DNA of 64,000 nucleotides from Vicugna pacos (taxonomy: Eukaryota; Chordata; Mammalia; Artiodactyla; Camelidae): the NCBI RefSeq assembly GCF_048564905.1, contig NC_133019.1:11698501-11762500 (forward strand). The letters are read 5' to 3'. Of the stretch, positions 20,819 to 33,500 are shown piece after piece. How positions within the stretch are numbered: the first letter of the stretch is position 1; every line of letters begins with the position of its first letter. A model generated the notes under the pieces. It was not told where the DNA came from. It saw only the letters and a list, made by a program, of their open reading frames with translations, and searched no databases. A program made the position numbers and the translations under genes.

Positions 20819-23800
20819 GTAAGTAGAAGCCAAGGGACCAAGGAGGGTGTTTAATTTCTCCTAAGTCGCATGCATTTTCAAAAGCCAGTTTTATGTATTT
20901 TCATTTCCCTTTGGTTTGTTGAAAATGGAAACTCCAATCTGGAACTTCATAGTTTTGTTGAAACAGTTGTTTTGCTGAAACAGCTGTTTTGCTGAAACAA
21001 AACAGCTGTTTCAGAGGCCAGGTAGCAGGCTCTTTCTTGGAAAGCTGACTGTCTATTCCTCTGTTTCTATTAGAAACAAAATGCCTTTGGGTTCTTACTG
21101 GGTGTTCCAGGACCTTCCTATGGGATTCTCTTTGAACTTTCTGTAAGTTTCTCACAGGCATTCCTGCACTTTAAATCGTTATCTTTTAAACCATAGCTAG
21201 TCTCAGATCAGGAAATGAAATCACCAAAGAAGCCCTGTAATTTTTTCATGCTTTAGCCACGCAAGCCTTCTTGCAGTTCCTCAAATGTACTGAGCTCTGT
21301 CCCAATTTTGGGTGGTTTCTTTTGCCTGGAACCTTCCCTCCCCACCTCACTCTAGCGAGCCTGCCTAAGACTTCTGTATCGTTCAGCTTTCCCCTTAAGC
21401 TCCACTTCCTTCTAAAAAGCCTGCTCCAGCTGCTCACGCCTGGCTGGAGTCTCCTGTTCCCGCGGACTGAAGGGCTCAGGGCTGCTGCTTCCTGCGCATC
21501 CCATTTCTTGCTAACTTTTCCCTCCTTTTTGCCCCCTTGTCTTTCTATCCCGTGGATATAGCTCAGTGGGAAGGATAAATGAATGAGGTGCTTTGCTCTC
21601 ATAGCCTTTTATTTTTCTCTTTATTATTCGTTTTTTAAACTCTGCATAGTGACCTAAACACTGACTTGGGAAAGTGAACGAAAGAATTGTCTCTGTTCAA
21701 ATTCCAGGCAGCATTGCATGTGCTCAGACATGCAGGCAGACAGACACACGCACACAAGAAAATGGTGTGTATTAAAGAAATTTTTTTTCATGGAATCAGG
21801 GCTATAATGATCTCAGAGGCTATTTAGACATTTCCTCAGAGGTGTGTGAAGCAGCCTGCAGGTTTGGCCGTTCTATTTAGAGAGCTGATCAACCCTTTGT
21901 GGAGTGGCTTGGTAACATTGGGGATTTTGATTTTCTTGGTGGAGAGGTTTTCCTCCTCTGTAGAAAGCCTCCTTTTCTTCAACCATTTCTCTATAAAGGT
22001 TCCCCATCAGGTATGAGATTCTCTTTGCTTTGGTTGTTGCTCTTGGTTTCTAGCAAACATTCATTTAATTCTCCATCCAGTACCCTTCATATTAAACTAG
22101 CTTCTTAGACCTCTAACCGCACATAAAGTTGCTCAGTTCTTCCTTACGGGAAAATTCCAAATTGTTTTTGAAGGTGCTTTTGATTTCTTTCAAAATAATT
22201 CCCCCCAAAGGGTGTAGAGTTCACGTTTTCTTTTCCATCCTCCCCACCGTGTGCGCCTGCTGTTGGCCAGGAAGTTACCGCTCTTCTCTCAGGTCAACAG
22301 CTTGGATGAAGAGGCCAGCATATTTTCTGTTTATTCCCATATGCGTTCATTGGCTCTTCTTTGATACGAACTGGCCAGCATCTAAACACGTCTTTCTTGA
22401 TGTTGTGGTCTTTTTGCATAGAGCATATCTTGTGAAAATAGAAACAGCCATGTAGTGGTTTTCTCTTTAGGTGCAAAGAGAAATTACTTGAACAACATAC
22501 AGATGGTGGAGCAGCACCCCACTGGGCTAACACCTAGAGGCTGAAAAGCCAGGGCTGAGGGCAGAGCTGGAAGCAGGGAGAGGTGGGGAGAAGGCCAAAC
22601 ACAAAGGAATTCAAGGGAAGAGCTGTGCTCTGTATTGGCCTAATTACAAGGACCTGCACTACAGCCAGGATCAGCCTGCAAATTCAGAGATAAGCTTTTG
22701 TAAAGGAACTAAAGACAGAGAAGAGCAGAATGAAGCAAAAATACCTGTGAACTGGCTTTTCAGATAGGGAGCTGGTGGGAAACTAGGAGCAAGAGACACC
22801 CCATCCTGTTGATCGATGTCTAAATCCATGACCTGAAAGGAGAGGTCAGGGTTTTTCTTCTTTCTTTACAAAGAAGTTTGTGAGGAGGAATTCTAGAAAA
22901 GAGGAAGGAGGGACTAGCTAGGAGCATGGAATCAGTTAGCATTTATACAGTGTGAAGATTGTAGAACCCCTCTGACTTGAGCCACGTGGGGGTAACTACA
23001 GTGTATTCCTCTTACCCTTGGGAATGTCATGCTGGTTTGAATGAGGGGCCTTTGTCCATGTTGGGTCACCTGGGGAGGGAAGTTGCATAGCACTTGGTGA
23101 TTAATACTAATTTTTGTTGTTGAGCGTGTTTGTCTGAATGATGTCTCCTGTTTTTTGACTTCTGTAGATTACTCCTTAGGCCTGGATGACTCGATTGAGT
23201 TAACAGTCTCTGTGGGTGATTCAGCCCTGATGGGATGTGTTTTCCAGAGCACGGAAGAAAAACATGTGACCAAGGTAGACTGGATGTTCTCATCAGGAGA
23301 GCATGTCAAGGTAACAAGGAGGAAGCACTGCTGTGTCTTAGAAGCCCCTGGCTGATGGTGTCAGAACAGTGTAGGGAGAGGGAGAATCAGGTCGTCTGGC
23401 ACCATGAGGTGGTGCTTGCAAGAGCCTGGGCTCTGGAGCTTGTCAGAACTGAACCCCCTTCTAGTCTGGCCCCTTGGCTGTGTAATCAGCTGGGCAAGTT
23501 ACTCAGCCTCTCTGAGCTTCAGCTTCCCCATCTGTGAAGATGAAGGTAACTATGATAATGGTAATGCTTACTTTTCAGGTCATTGAGAAGTTAATGGGAG
23601 ACATATACATAAAGTTATTTTAGTTTATTTTCTCTATTTCTCCCATTTGTGAGTGGCATAGGTAGGTGGGAGGGGTAAGAAGAGTGGTCTAGACAACAGA
23701 GTTATAGCCCAGGCCCAGGAGTGATGCCGCAGTAATCTTTTTTTTTTTTTTTTTTTTTGGCACGGGGGATGGTGGGGGGCAGATTGTTTCAGCATTCCAC

Positions 23801-24535
23801 TGACCCATTTCTGTGCTGGGGAATCATCTCTTTCTCCTTCATGGTTGCTTAAAGCGTTGGGATTAGCAGATTGAGCATGGCTGAGTGAAGCCCTTTCATG
23901 GGAGCTCTTTGCAGTAGGAAACAGCGTGTTAAGCCTCATCAGAGGTTTTGTGGAGATACTTGTATGTCAGGGTCATTTGTGAAATATGTCCTAAGCAATG
24001 TATCACTAACAATAAAATTCCAACGTTTGCAAATGAAATACTGCTTTTGTAGCTCAGAGCGTGTTATCCCCATAATGCTACTGTCACTCAAATTCTTATT
24101 ACTATTTATTGTCATAAGGGGGCTATATCCATGGTCTAAGTAAAAATAAGAATTCCCCAGGGCTCCCCCCTGCAAGTCTGTAAACCATTCCCCATTGGTG
24201 ACTCCTTATGCCTTATAATACGCTGCCTGGAGGAGGGCAGAAGGGAGAGGAGTGACAGCCAACATGTTGAGGATTCTCACAACAACCAGTCTGTCAGATT
24301 GCATCATATCTTTGAATGCCCTCTAATCTGGGGCCCAGGGCAGAAAACAGGGTGAAGATGGGAGATGCTTTTCAGAAACTGTGAGTTTGAATCCCCAGAC
24401 TGATCTTCAGGGTGGGTGTTACATTTCATCTTAAACTGTAAGAAATGAAAGTGTGTCAACTCTATTTCTCCATTTGTCTTTGTGTAAAAGGAGCCACAGA
24501 GTCTTGTGCAAGTTACAGTATTGTCTGGCTTATTA

Positions 24536-24593
<58 letters not shown>

Positions 24594-27500
24594 TACCTGG
24601 GTACCAGGTACTTTGTGATTACAGTGATAAAGAAGGCTATGCTGCCTCCACAGAACAGGGCCTTTTGAATCCAGACTCCAAGGTCTGGTGCCACTGACTG
24701 TGGATTTTCTCTGACATTGTGTTGCCCTCCAGGACAATTTCGTGCTGTTCTATTATGCCAACATCAGCGTGCCTGTGGGGCGCTTCCAGAATCGTGCGCG
24801 CTTGGTAGGGGACATCTCACACCATGATGGTTCTCTCCTGCTCCAAAATGTGGAAGAGGCTGACCAGGGAACCTACACCTGTGAAATCCGCTTCGAAATG
24901 GAGAGCCTGGTGTTCAAGAAAGCAGTGGTGCTGCATGTACTCCCAGAGGAGCCCACAGGTACATGAATGCTTACTCAGAGAAGGGCGAAGGGGCAGGAGA
25001 TTGGATGTGCAGAGAGGGAAAGGAACTGATTTTGTTGAGCAAATGCCAGCCATTGGGCTAGGTACTTACCACGGAGTAAGTCCTCAATAAATGATGCTCT
25101 TTAAATAAAAATAATTGCTATTTTATTATTACTCTAAACATATATCATCCTCATGAAAATGCCATGAAAGAAGTATTGTATTCTTCTTTTCATTTTACAG
25201 ATGAGGCAACTGAGGCTTAGAGAGGTTAAGTGACTTGCCTAAGGACACCTACTTATTAAATGGCATATCTAGTACCTGAACCCGGGCACCTCTGTCAACA
25301 AATCTGTGTTCTTTTTATTATACTCTGATGCTTCCCATCAGTTTTCCACATGGATGCTGTGTCCATATTTTGTAGGTACCTACGTTAGGTGTTCTGGGGG
25401 ACACAAAAGAAACGAGCAGATCTCTCTAACTTCCTAGGACCTCCTTTTCACCACCACTTATAAATGGCGTCAGTAGATTGTTGGTTTTACAAACTGTGTC
25501 CTGAAGAACCCTTCAGGTCCAAGGAACCTGGTAGGCCACACCAAGGGTGAGGACAGGGCAGGGGGTTGATAGAGGACCCAGTCAGGTAGGACTCAGGCTT
25601 CCACCTCCACTACAATCAAAGTCCTTTTCCTTTTTCCTCTTTTATTCATTGGGCTGCCGGGTGGGATTTTGTTTGAAGAAAGAATTATGCTGCTTTAAAA
25701 CGTTTGAAAAGCACAGAATTAGATACATTCTTTAGAAGTGTGAGACAGAAGGAACATTCTGTGACCTCAGGAGAGCTTGCTGTCTAGCTTGGGAGCTAGA
25801 ATCTGGATCCCCTTCTCTCTGCCAGCTCGTTTAGGTCCGTTCTTTTCAGTGAATTCCTTTGGAGCACCTTGTCCTCCTCTTGGGCGACACTCATCACAGC
25901 TGTTCAGTTTGTGCCCCCTGTTCACCTGGGTCTGTGTTCTTTGTCCCATGACCAGCCGTAGGCACAGTGCCTCACACAGAATAAGCAATCAGTAAACACT
26001 TGTCGAATGAGTGAAATTCTTAAATTAGCGTCCCTCACTTGAATCTGATTTCTGAAAAATGGAGCTGCAGAAGGAATTGTAGAAGGTGGCCTCTGGCCTC
26101 TCTCTTAATTTTTCCTACTTTTTTCCCACTGCATTTTTCTTTTGATTCCAAAGCTATGGCTCTCCAGGAAAAGGAAACAAACCAGTTGCTTGTGTTCCCC
26201 GGGATAATTTTTGGGTTACCCCCTCCGGCTTTGTCCTCTGATGCTCTGTCCAAACGCTTGTCCATAGAAGCATGGCCTACAAAACGGGTGCCTTTTTCTG
26301 CTCAGAAAAGTCTCAGGCGCAACGAATTCAAAGGAGGCAGTTTCAAGAGTTGAGTCCATGGAAGCAGGCTAAAACAATTTTAGGGGTGGTCAGATATTCC
26401 CCAGTAGCCAGAAGAGCAACTTGTATTGATTTTTACCTTCCAGCCGGAGTGGGAATAGATCTAACACCTAACCATTTGCCCGGTGGCCTTCTCTTCCCAT
26501 GTAACAACTCATCTATCATTTCCTCCACAAAGTTGACTCTTCAGTTTGTAAGTTTTCTATGTTTCTACTGCTTCAATTCCTTTATTCATAGTTCTTATTT
26601 TAAACACTATAGACAATATTCTTTCAAATAAAAATAATATTAACTTCCTGCACTTCTCTGCTAGAATCAGCCCTCCTTCCACTTATGTGAGGTGGTGATA
26701 GTAATGGTGAGTGGGAAAGCGCAGGCCTGGGTTTGAGTGCAGGCTCTGCCTTTTACTAGCCACGAAGCTCTGGGCTCTTTCACTGTCTTCCTCTGTGAAG
26801 TGGGACAGTAATAGTTCACATCTCAAAATACTGTGATGACTAGGTGATAGCCTGCGTACAAGGTGTCTGGCACTTGTCTGTTGTGTTGAAAGGACTCAGC
26901 ACGTTCAGTTCTTACAACTGCGTTTAAAAAAACAGGGTTCAGTTCTTAATATGCTCATAGATTTAGAGGGAGTTTCCTTCCCTATTGTTATTCTTTGGAG
27001 TAAATTTTTGTTATTTCCAAACTAGTTCCCTCCATCGAGTTTTGAGCTTATAATGTTTTCTTTTGCTTTCTTTTCATTGTGCATATTTTCTGCCGGGCAG
27101 GAAGTTAATGTTCTTCCAGGGAAACAATTGGGATAAAAGCTTAGCTGAGCTACTGTGTTCCTTTATGAGCTTTGCTTAATGCTCTTTTAAAGGAACTCTG
27201 TCCAGTTAAGACCTAAGCTTGTGTCTCCCTTAAATACCATCCTGCCTTTCATTTCTTAATTGACTTTGTGGTTGATTTGTATGGAGCACTATTGAAAAAT
27301 CAGAAGCGTATTCCTAATTGTTTTCTTTTTCAGGGACCTCTTGAAATGACTTCAGCAGTACACATAGGATGGGGTAAACTGCTTATGCAGACAAATAGGG
27401 GGAAGAGGCTCTGAGTTGGAAAGCCAAGAGCAGGGGAAGGGAGAGCAGGTCGGGAAGTGGGGGCAGGGATTAAAGCAGAAAGAAAAGTCAGGAGGAAAGC

Positions 27501-30500
27501 TGTCTGTTGGCCCAATTAGCAAGCAGTCCTGTGACCTGTACTGTAGCCAGAATTGTCCTAAGCAAGTCCTAAGACAACTTGTAAAAGAATAAAAGAAATT
27601 GGAGAGAGTCACCCATGATTCAGTTTTTCAGCTAGGAGAGCCAGTAGGTTTCTTTTTACAAGAATGAGAGTTATATAACTTTCCACTTCCTGTTTATGTT
27701 ACCTAAGTTGGTGAACAGACAGTGGGGGGCTTCAAGGTTTTCCGTACTTTCTTTATTACAAGCTTGAGGTGGAGGTGGGGCTTGTGGGGGAAGTTCCTGA
27801 AAAGGAGACGGAGAAAGGAATTAAAGGGAGCCAGAAAGTGTGTACTGGAGTATGAAGACAGTGGGACCCCTCAGACCTGATAGTATGTCAGTAGCTGGAG
27901 TTTTCTCTCATCCTTGGAGTGTCGTGTCAGTTGGAGTGAGAGGCCTCTGAGTATTTTGAGAATCGCAGAGTCATCTGGGTTGTCTGTGGAGGGAACATGT
28001 GCAGGATTTGGTGGTGACATTGATTTTACTGCCTAGGGATCTTTGGCTAACATGATCTCTTCTAGAAGTTCTTTGGCTTCTGTAGATTATACCTTGAGTT
28101 TGACTTGATTTACCATTTTATCCCCAGAGCTCATGGTTCATGTGGGTGATTCGACTCAGATGGGATGTGTTTTCCAGAGCACGGAAGAGAAGCACGTGAC
28201 CAGGGTAGACTGGATGTTCTCGTCAGGAGAGCGCGCCAAGGTAAGGGGAGAACCATCACTGTGTAGAAGTAGTATAAAGACCGTGTGGGGAGACGAAGAG
28301 TCCAGGCCCCAGGGGCCAGGTGGTGGTGCCTATGCAAGGGCTGAGCTTCAGGGCTTGTCATAACTGGACCTCTTACCTCAGCCACTCAGCCAGGCAATTT
28401 CAGCTTCCTTGTTGGGAAAAATGACTAATGAAGACAAGGAAGAAAAGTAGATGTTCCTGCCACTCAACTTTTTGGGCTGTCAAGATGCTTATAGGAGACT
28501 GTCCACATAAAGCATTTGAACATGACGTGGCCACTGCATTTTAGTTTAACTCCTCTGCTCCCTTCTCTTTGTAGAGTCCACAGAGAATAAGGGGGGTGGT
28601 TTTTGTGGCCTAGTTAGGAAAGCTGTGGGCTGGGCATAAGAAACGATTGCATTCTTTTTCTTATTCGGGTTATTTTTGTGAGTTTTCTTCTCTGCCCTGT
28701 TGCCCCATTTATGTGATGGAAGGAATTTTCTTTATCTTCATGGATACTTCACATGTTGGGATTAGGAGGTCTTGGGGGCCAGGGTGAGGAGTATTTCACG
28801 GGAACTCTGAAGCAGTAAACATCAAGTTAGTTCATTAGACCAGCAGATGTCAGCTATGGCATGATGATGTCCTGATGGGTCAAGGTGTGTTGTGAGAGAC
28901 ATCCCAGCTAAGTTATTGTTAATAAAAGTTAAGATTCGAAGTTTAGAAAAGATTTAACTGTTATAAATTAGGACATTCCAGATCATCCCTACAAAAAGTC
29001 ATCTGTACTCACTTGAATCCTATGCTCTGTCTGAGTGGGTCAGAGAGGGTGGCATCATGGTGGAGTATGGGGAATTGCATGTAGTTCCAGGTTCACCTTT
29101 GGAGCTTGTCATGAATGTAGACGTCATTGACCAAGTGAGTCACCACAGATAATAGGGTAAGAGTTGACATTCTGAGTTGCGAATTTGAATCACTAGAGAC
29201 AAGAGATCAGGGGCCAGATCTTTTCATTTGTATTTGTGTCTGTATACTCATTTCCTTTTCTTAAAAGCTTTTTTAAAAAAATATTTATATAGCACAGGGA
29301 ACTATATTCAATTTCTTATAATAACATATAATGGAAAAAAAAGTATGTATATGTATAACTGAATCACTTTATTGTACACCTGAAATTGTAAATCAACTAC
29401 ACTTCAATAAAAAACAAAATTAAAAAAATTTATATACCTTTATAAAAAATCCTAACACTTATTTATTTAACAAGCACTTTTAAAACATCTGCTATGCAGT
29501 GAATCCTCAAAATCCCTGCACTGATGGGGACTTACAATCAAGATGGAGGGAGATACATAGTAAAATAGTGAAGAAGTAAATACATAATATTTCAGGTAGC
29601 TGTAAGAATTATGGAGAACCAGAAAGCAGGGTTCTGTGGTTGTTATTTTATAGAGGTGGTCAGGAAGGCCTCACTAAAAAGGTGACATTTGGGCAGGGTT
29701 CTGAAGGAAGTGAAGGAGGCAAAAACGTGTATGTCTGGGGGAAGAACGTTCCAGGCATAGGAAGCAGCATGTGCAAAGGCCCCGAGGCCAGTACTCAAGG
29801 AGCAGCAAGGAGGCTGGGGTGGCTGGGGTGAAGTGACTCAAGTAGGTGAAGAAAAGGCAAGTAGAAGATGAAATCAGAGAGGAAAAGGGGGTGGGGCAGA
29901 TCATGGAAGGCTTTGTACTTTTAGTAGAAATGAGGGGCTAGTTGAAGGTTTTGGGCAGAGGAATGACATGATTTAACTTATATTTCAAAAGGTTCATCTG
30001 CTGAGAATAGACTGTAGTGGGGAGTAAGCAGGTGCGGAGGCTAGAAGTGCCTAGATTTGGGATGTATTTTGAAAGTAAAGGTGATAGGACTTGTTAAGGG
30101 ATTAGGTGTGAGTTCAAAAAATAGAGGAATTAAGAATGACTCCAAGACTTTTAACCTGAGTGTGTGGAAGAAGACGTTGCCATTTACCAAAATGGGATGG
30201 ATAAGAAGGAACTGGTTTGGGGGGAGAACTTGGAATTCACTTTTAGACATGTTTTGGGTGCCTATTGGAAATCCAACTGGAAATGCCATAAAAAGTAAAG
30301 GTGTATTTCTACTTTCTTTTTACTGGAAAAGTGCAAAAAACTGAAAGTCCCTTATTCCCACTGTCCTCATCCCTCCTCTCGAGATGGAAGAGTTGTTATG
30401 GTTCGGTGGCATCCTTCACAACTATGTGCTTACAGATACATGTATGTGCCTTTGTGTTCTCTAGAAATTTCTGATAATACCTTTACTGCTTCCATACCCA

Positions 30501-33500
30501 GGGCCTTGTAGGTGCTGAGAGCTCCCCTCTCAGCCTTCCCCGTGCCCCTCTACCCTAGTCCTTCCATGTCATACGTTTTCCCTTTCCCTTCTAGGAGGAG
30601 ATCGTGTTGCGCTATTACCCCAAACTCAACGCATCCAAGGGGTACCCCCAGAACTGGGGCCGATTCCAGAACCGCGTAAACCTGGTGGGGGATATTTCCC
30701 ACAACGATGGCTCCATTAGGCTCCAAGGAGTGAAGGAGTCTGACGGAGGAAACTACACCTGCAGTATCCACCTGGGGAACCTGACATTCAGGAAAACCAT
30801 TGTGCTGCACGTGATCCTGAAAGAGCCCCGAAGTAACTCACATTTGGCCAGGGAGGGAGGAGGGGCCTCGTAGCTGGTGGGCATGGCCAGGACTAGGGTG
30901 TGAGGCTGGAAAGGCTTCTAGAGTGCAAAATTTAAGGTGGCATTACTCTCAGGTGACCCTGAGAAGCCCAAGGTTAGTACTTATCAAGCACTTGAACGCT
31001 ATGCTTGCATGACCTTGAGAGTGATACCTCCTTAAATTTGGTGCCCTAGGCACCTTGCTTGCTTCATCCTAGTTCTTCCTGTTGGTAGGTCAAGGCAGAA
31101 AGAGCCAATACTTGGTGAACCCCAGCCCTCTGCCAGACCTCACTCATCATCTGTATAATACCAATTTAAAGATACAGGAGCTCGGAGATGGATTGGGGTC
31201 TTTTTACTTGGCTTCAAGGAAGATGCTCTGTGCTCTGTAGTGGAAGGGAAGATGATTCTGAGCTGGCGAGAGACAGGAAAAAACAGAGAGGAAACAGGAA
31301 GGGGCCAGAACCAAAAATAGAGGGGTTTCCTGATCAAAAGTTCTGTATTCTAGCAAACACTGTGCATTAAGGTCAGTGATATTTAGGAGGATACAAACTC
31401 AATCATATTGACTGAGGAAGGTTGATAAGTGAGGGGGTAAAGTTAAACCATAACCCAGTTAGCAGTCAGGATGTGGCCTGTGGACTTTGCCTTTTGCAAG
31501 GGCCCCAGTGGTTGGCTGTGGTCAGATGAGGGTGAGATGGAACACACCTCAGTACCTCTGGCCAGTGACTTAAGTCTATGGAGGCACCTTCTTGTTAACT
31601 GCAAAGGATCCCAGCTGGAGAAGAAGGCAGAACAGATGGCTTTCTTCACTCTCAGAAGTCTTCTCTCCACTTCACAGAGAAAATACAAGCCATTAGTGGG
31701 AGCTCATTCAATTTCCAAACCTTCCCCTCCCACAGACATAACTACCTTTGCCCCTATGCTCATCTCTGCCCCTCCGTCCTGAGCTTCCTTCCGCCCAGGG
31801 CTTATGTGAGCCCCTGTGCTCAGGTGACACATGCACCTCCTTCTCAGAAACCTCACAACACAGCTCTTTACTTTCCATGGGCTTCTACCATTCAGCATAT
31901 AAATACACTCATCTCTTCCTCTCACCTGTGTCCTTGTCTGCCTTAGCTCTCATCCTGTATCTTTCTTTTTCCTAAAACCGCTTTATTGAGATACAACTCA
32001 CATACCGTACGAGTCACCCATTTAAAGTGTACAACTCAATGGTTTTTAGTATATCCCAGGTTGTGCAACCTTCACACCACAATCAACTATATATTTCTTT
32101 CTTGACGCAGCCAGATAGCTTACTAAAGGGCTGTACACGCGTCTCGTGTCTGGCCTCCCATTAACTCCTGGTGCGCTGGATTCAGGCTTCTGCTTCCATC
32201 TCTAGCGCGGATCACCAGTGGTGCTCTGCTTGCCCAGCCTCAGCCTTCTCTACCTCAGTAGCACTGAACACTAAATTCTCTGTATATTCAATATGTTTTA
32301 TGTTAGACACGACTTATCTATCTCTATGTATATGAACTCCACCCAAATATTCTGCAAGTACTTCAAATACATACGCCAGCCTACCCCTGCTCACCTCTCC
32401 CCAGCCCGCCTCTTCAACCTCAGTGAATGCCACCGCTGTCTACACAGTTATGTAACTAGATGCCTGGGAGTTGGACTTGATTCTTCCCTTCCCTGTGACC
32501 CCGCGTCTAGCAGGTCAACATGTCCTGTCATCTCTTCTGTTGACTTTGGATCTGCCTTCTTCCCAGGCCGCCACCCCACCTTCTGGCTGTCGTCATCTCT
32601 GCCTTGGACTGCAGGCCTCTAACCAGCCTCTGCTTTCAGCCTCAGCCTCTACCGCTCATTCTTCATGCAGCCCTCAGGGCCCCCTTTCTGAATCTCAGAT
32701 CTGAACGTTCTATCCCATTGCTTGTAATCTTGCAATGTTGTCTTCATTGCCTCTGGAATCTCATAGGGATAATCCAGATTCTTTATGACTCCGATCCTGT
32801 TCTGTCCAGCCTCATTCCCCACCACACCCACGGACACAACCTTTGAGCCAGACCCATGGAACTCTTGCTGGTTTCTGAAATCACCAGCCTGTCAGGCCAG
32901 CAGACCTTATGCGCAGTGTCCCCTCCATCCTTCCCCAAACTGTATGCCAGAAAACAAAACAAAACAAAACTTGATGTTTCCTTTAAGATTCAGCTTAAAC
33001 TTTAAAACTTTTGCTGACAGATTCTCAGGTTCTGCTCCCTGTAGAACTGGGTACCCTTTCCTCTGCGCCCCCCTGTTCCCCATACGGACAGCTGCCATAG
33101 TACCTGCTGTCTGTGGTTTTCTCTTTACATGTTTGTCCCTCTCCTGGAAGGCAGGGACGATGCGTTACTTGTCTTTGTATCGTCTGTGCCTAGTGACATC
33201 TGGCACCCAGCAGGTGTTTGACGCATGTGTTTAGAGTGAACTGAGGAAGTGAGCGCAGGCTGCCATATGGGTGGAAGTGCCCTCCTAGGAGTCACAACTA
33301 TGGGGCTGAGTGTTGTAATGCAGATCCTTTTGAAAATAGTCACTTTCCCATAGAAAGGTCAACAGCCTCTAAAATGTCTCTTATTTCTATGCCATTTGGT
33401 AAACCATGTTTTCAGATAGAATTGTTAATAAGAAAGGAAACTCTCCTGTAGGTGAGGTGATACTCTCTTCTCCCACCCACTTCATCTACATTTTAGGGAT

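Larger units (their letters stand above)
22200..24960 (+). repeat. JAML: JAML internal duplication, unit 1
   Basis: Intron and exon sequence around Ig domain 1 is paralogous to 27045-30832. Anchors in the same order include 'ggccaggaagttaccgctct' against 'gggcaggaagttaatgttct', 'ttggcctaattacaaggacc' against 'ttggcccaattagcaagcag', the Ig first-half exon, and a MIR just after it. Boundaries are approximate. Confidence 0.75.
27045..30832 (+). repeat. JAML: JAML internal duplication, unit 2
   Basis: This is the paralogue of 22200-24960 around Ig domain 2. It is about 1 kb longer because an L1 end (about 29284-29432) and an L2 stretch (about 29500-30290) occur only here. Confidence 0.75.

Noticed and set aside
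24513-24737. Frames with long Asn or Ile runs
   Set aside because: They are translations of the ATT microsatellite in a JAML intron.
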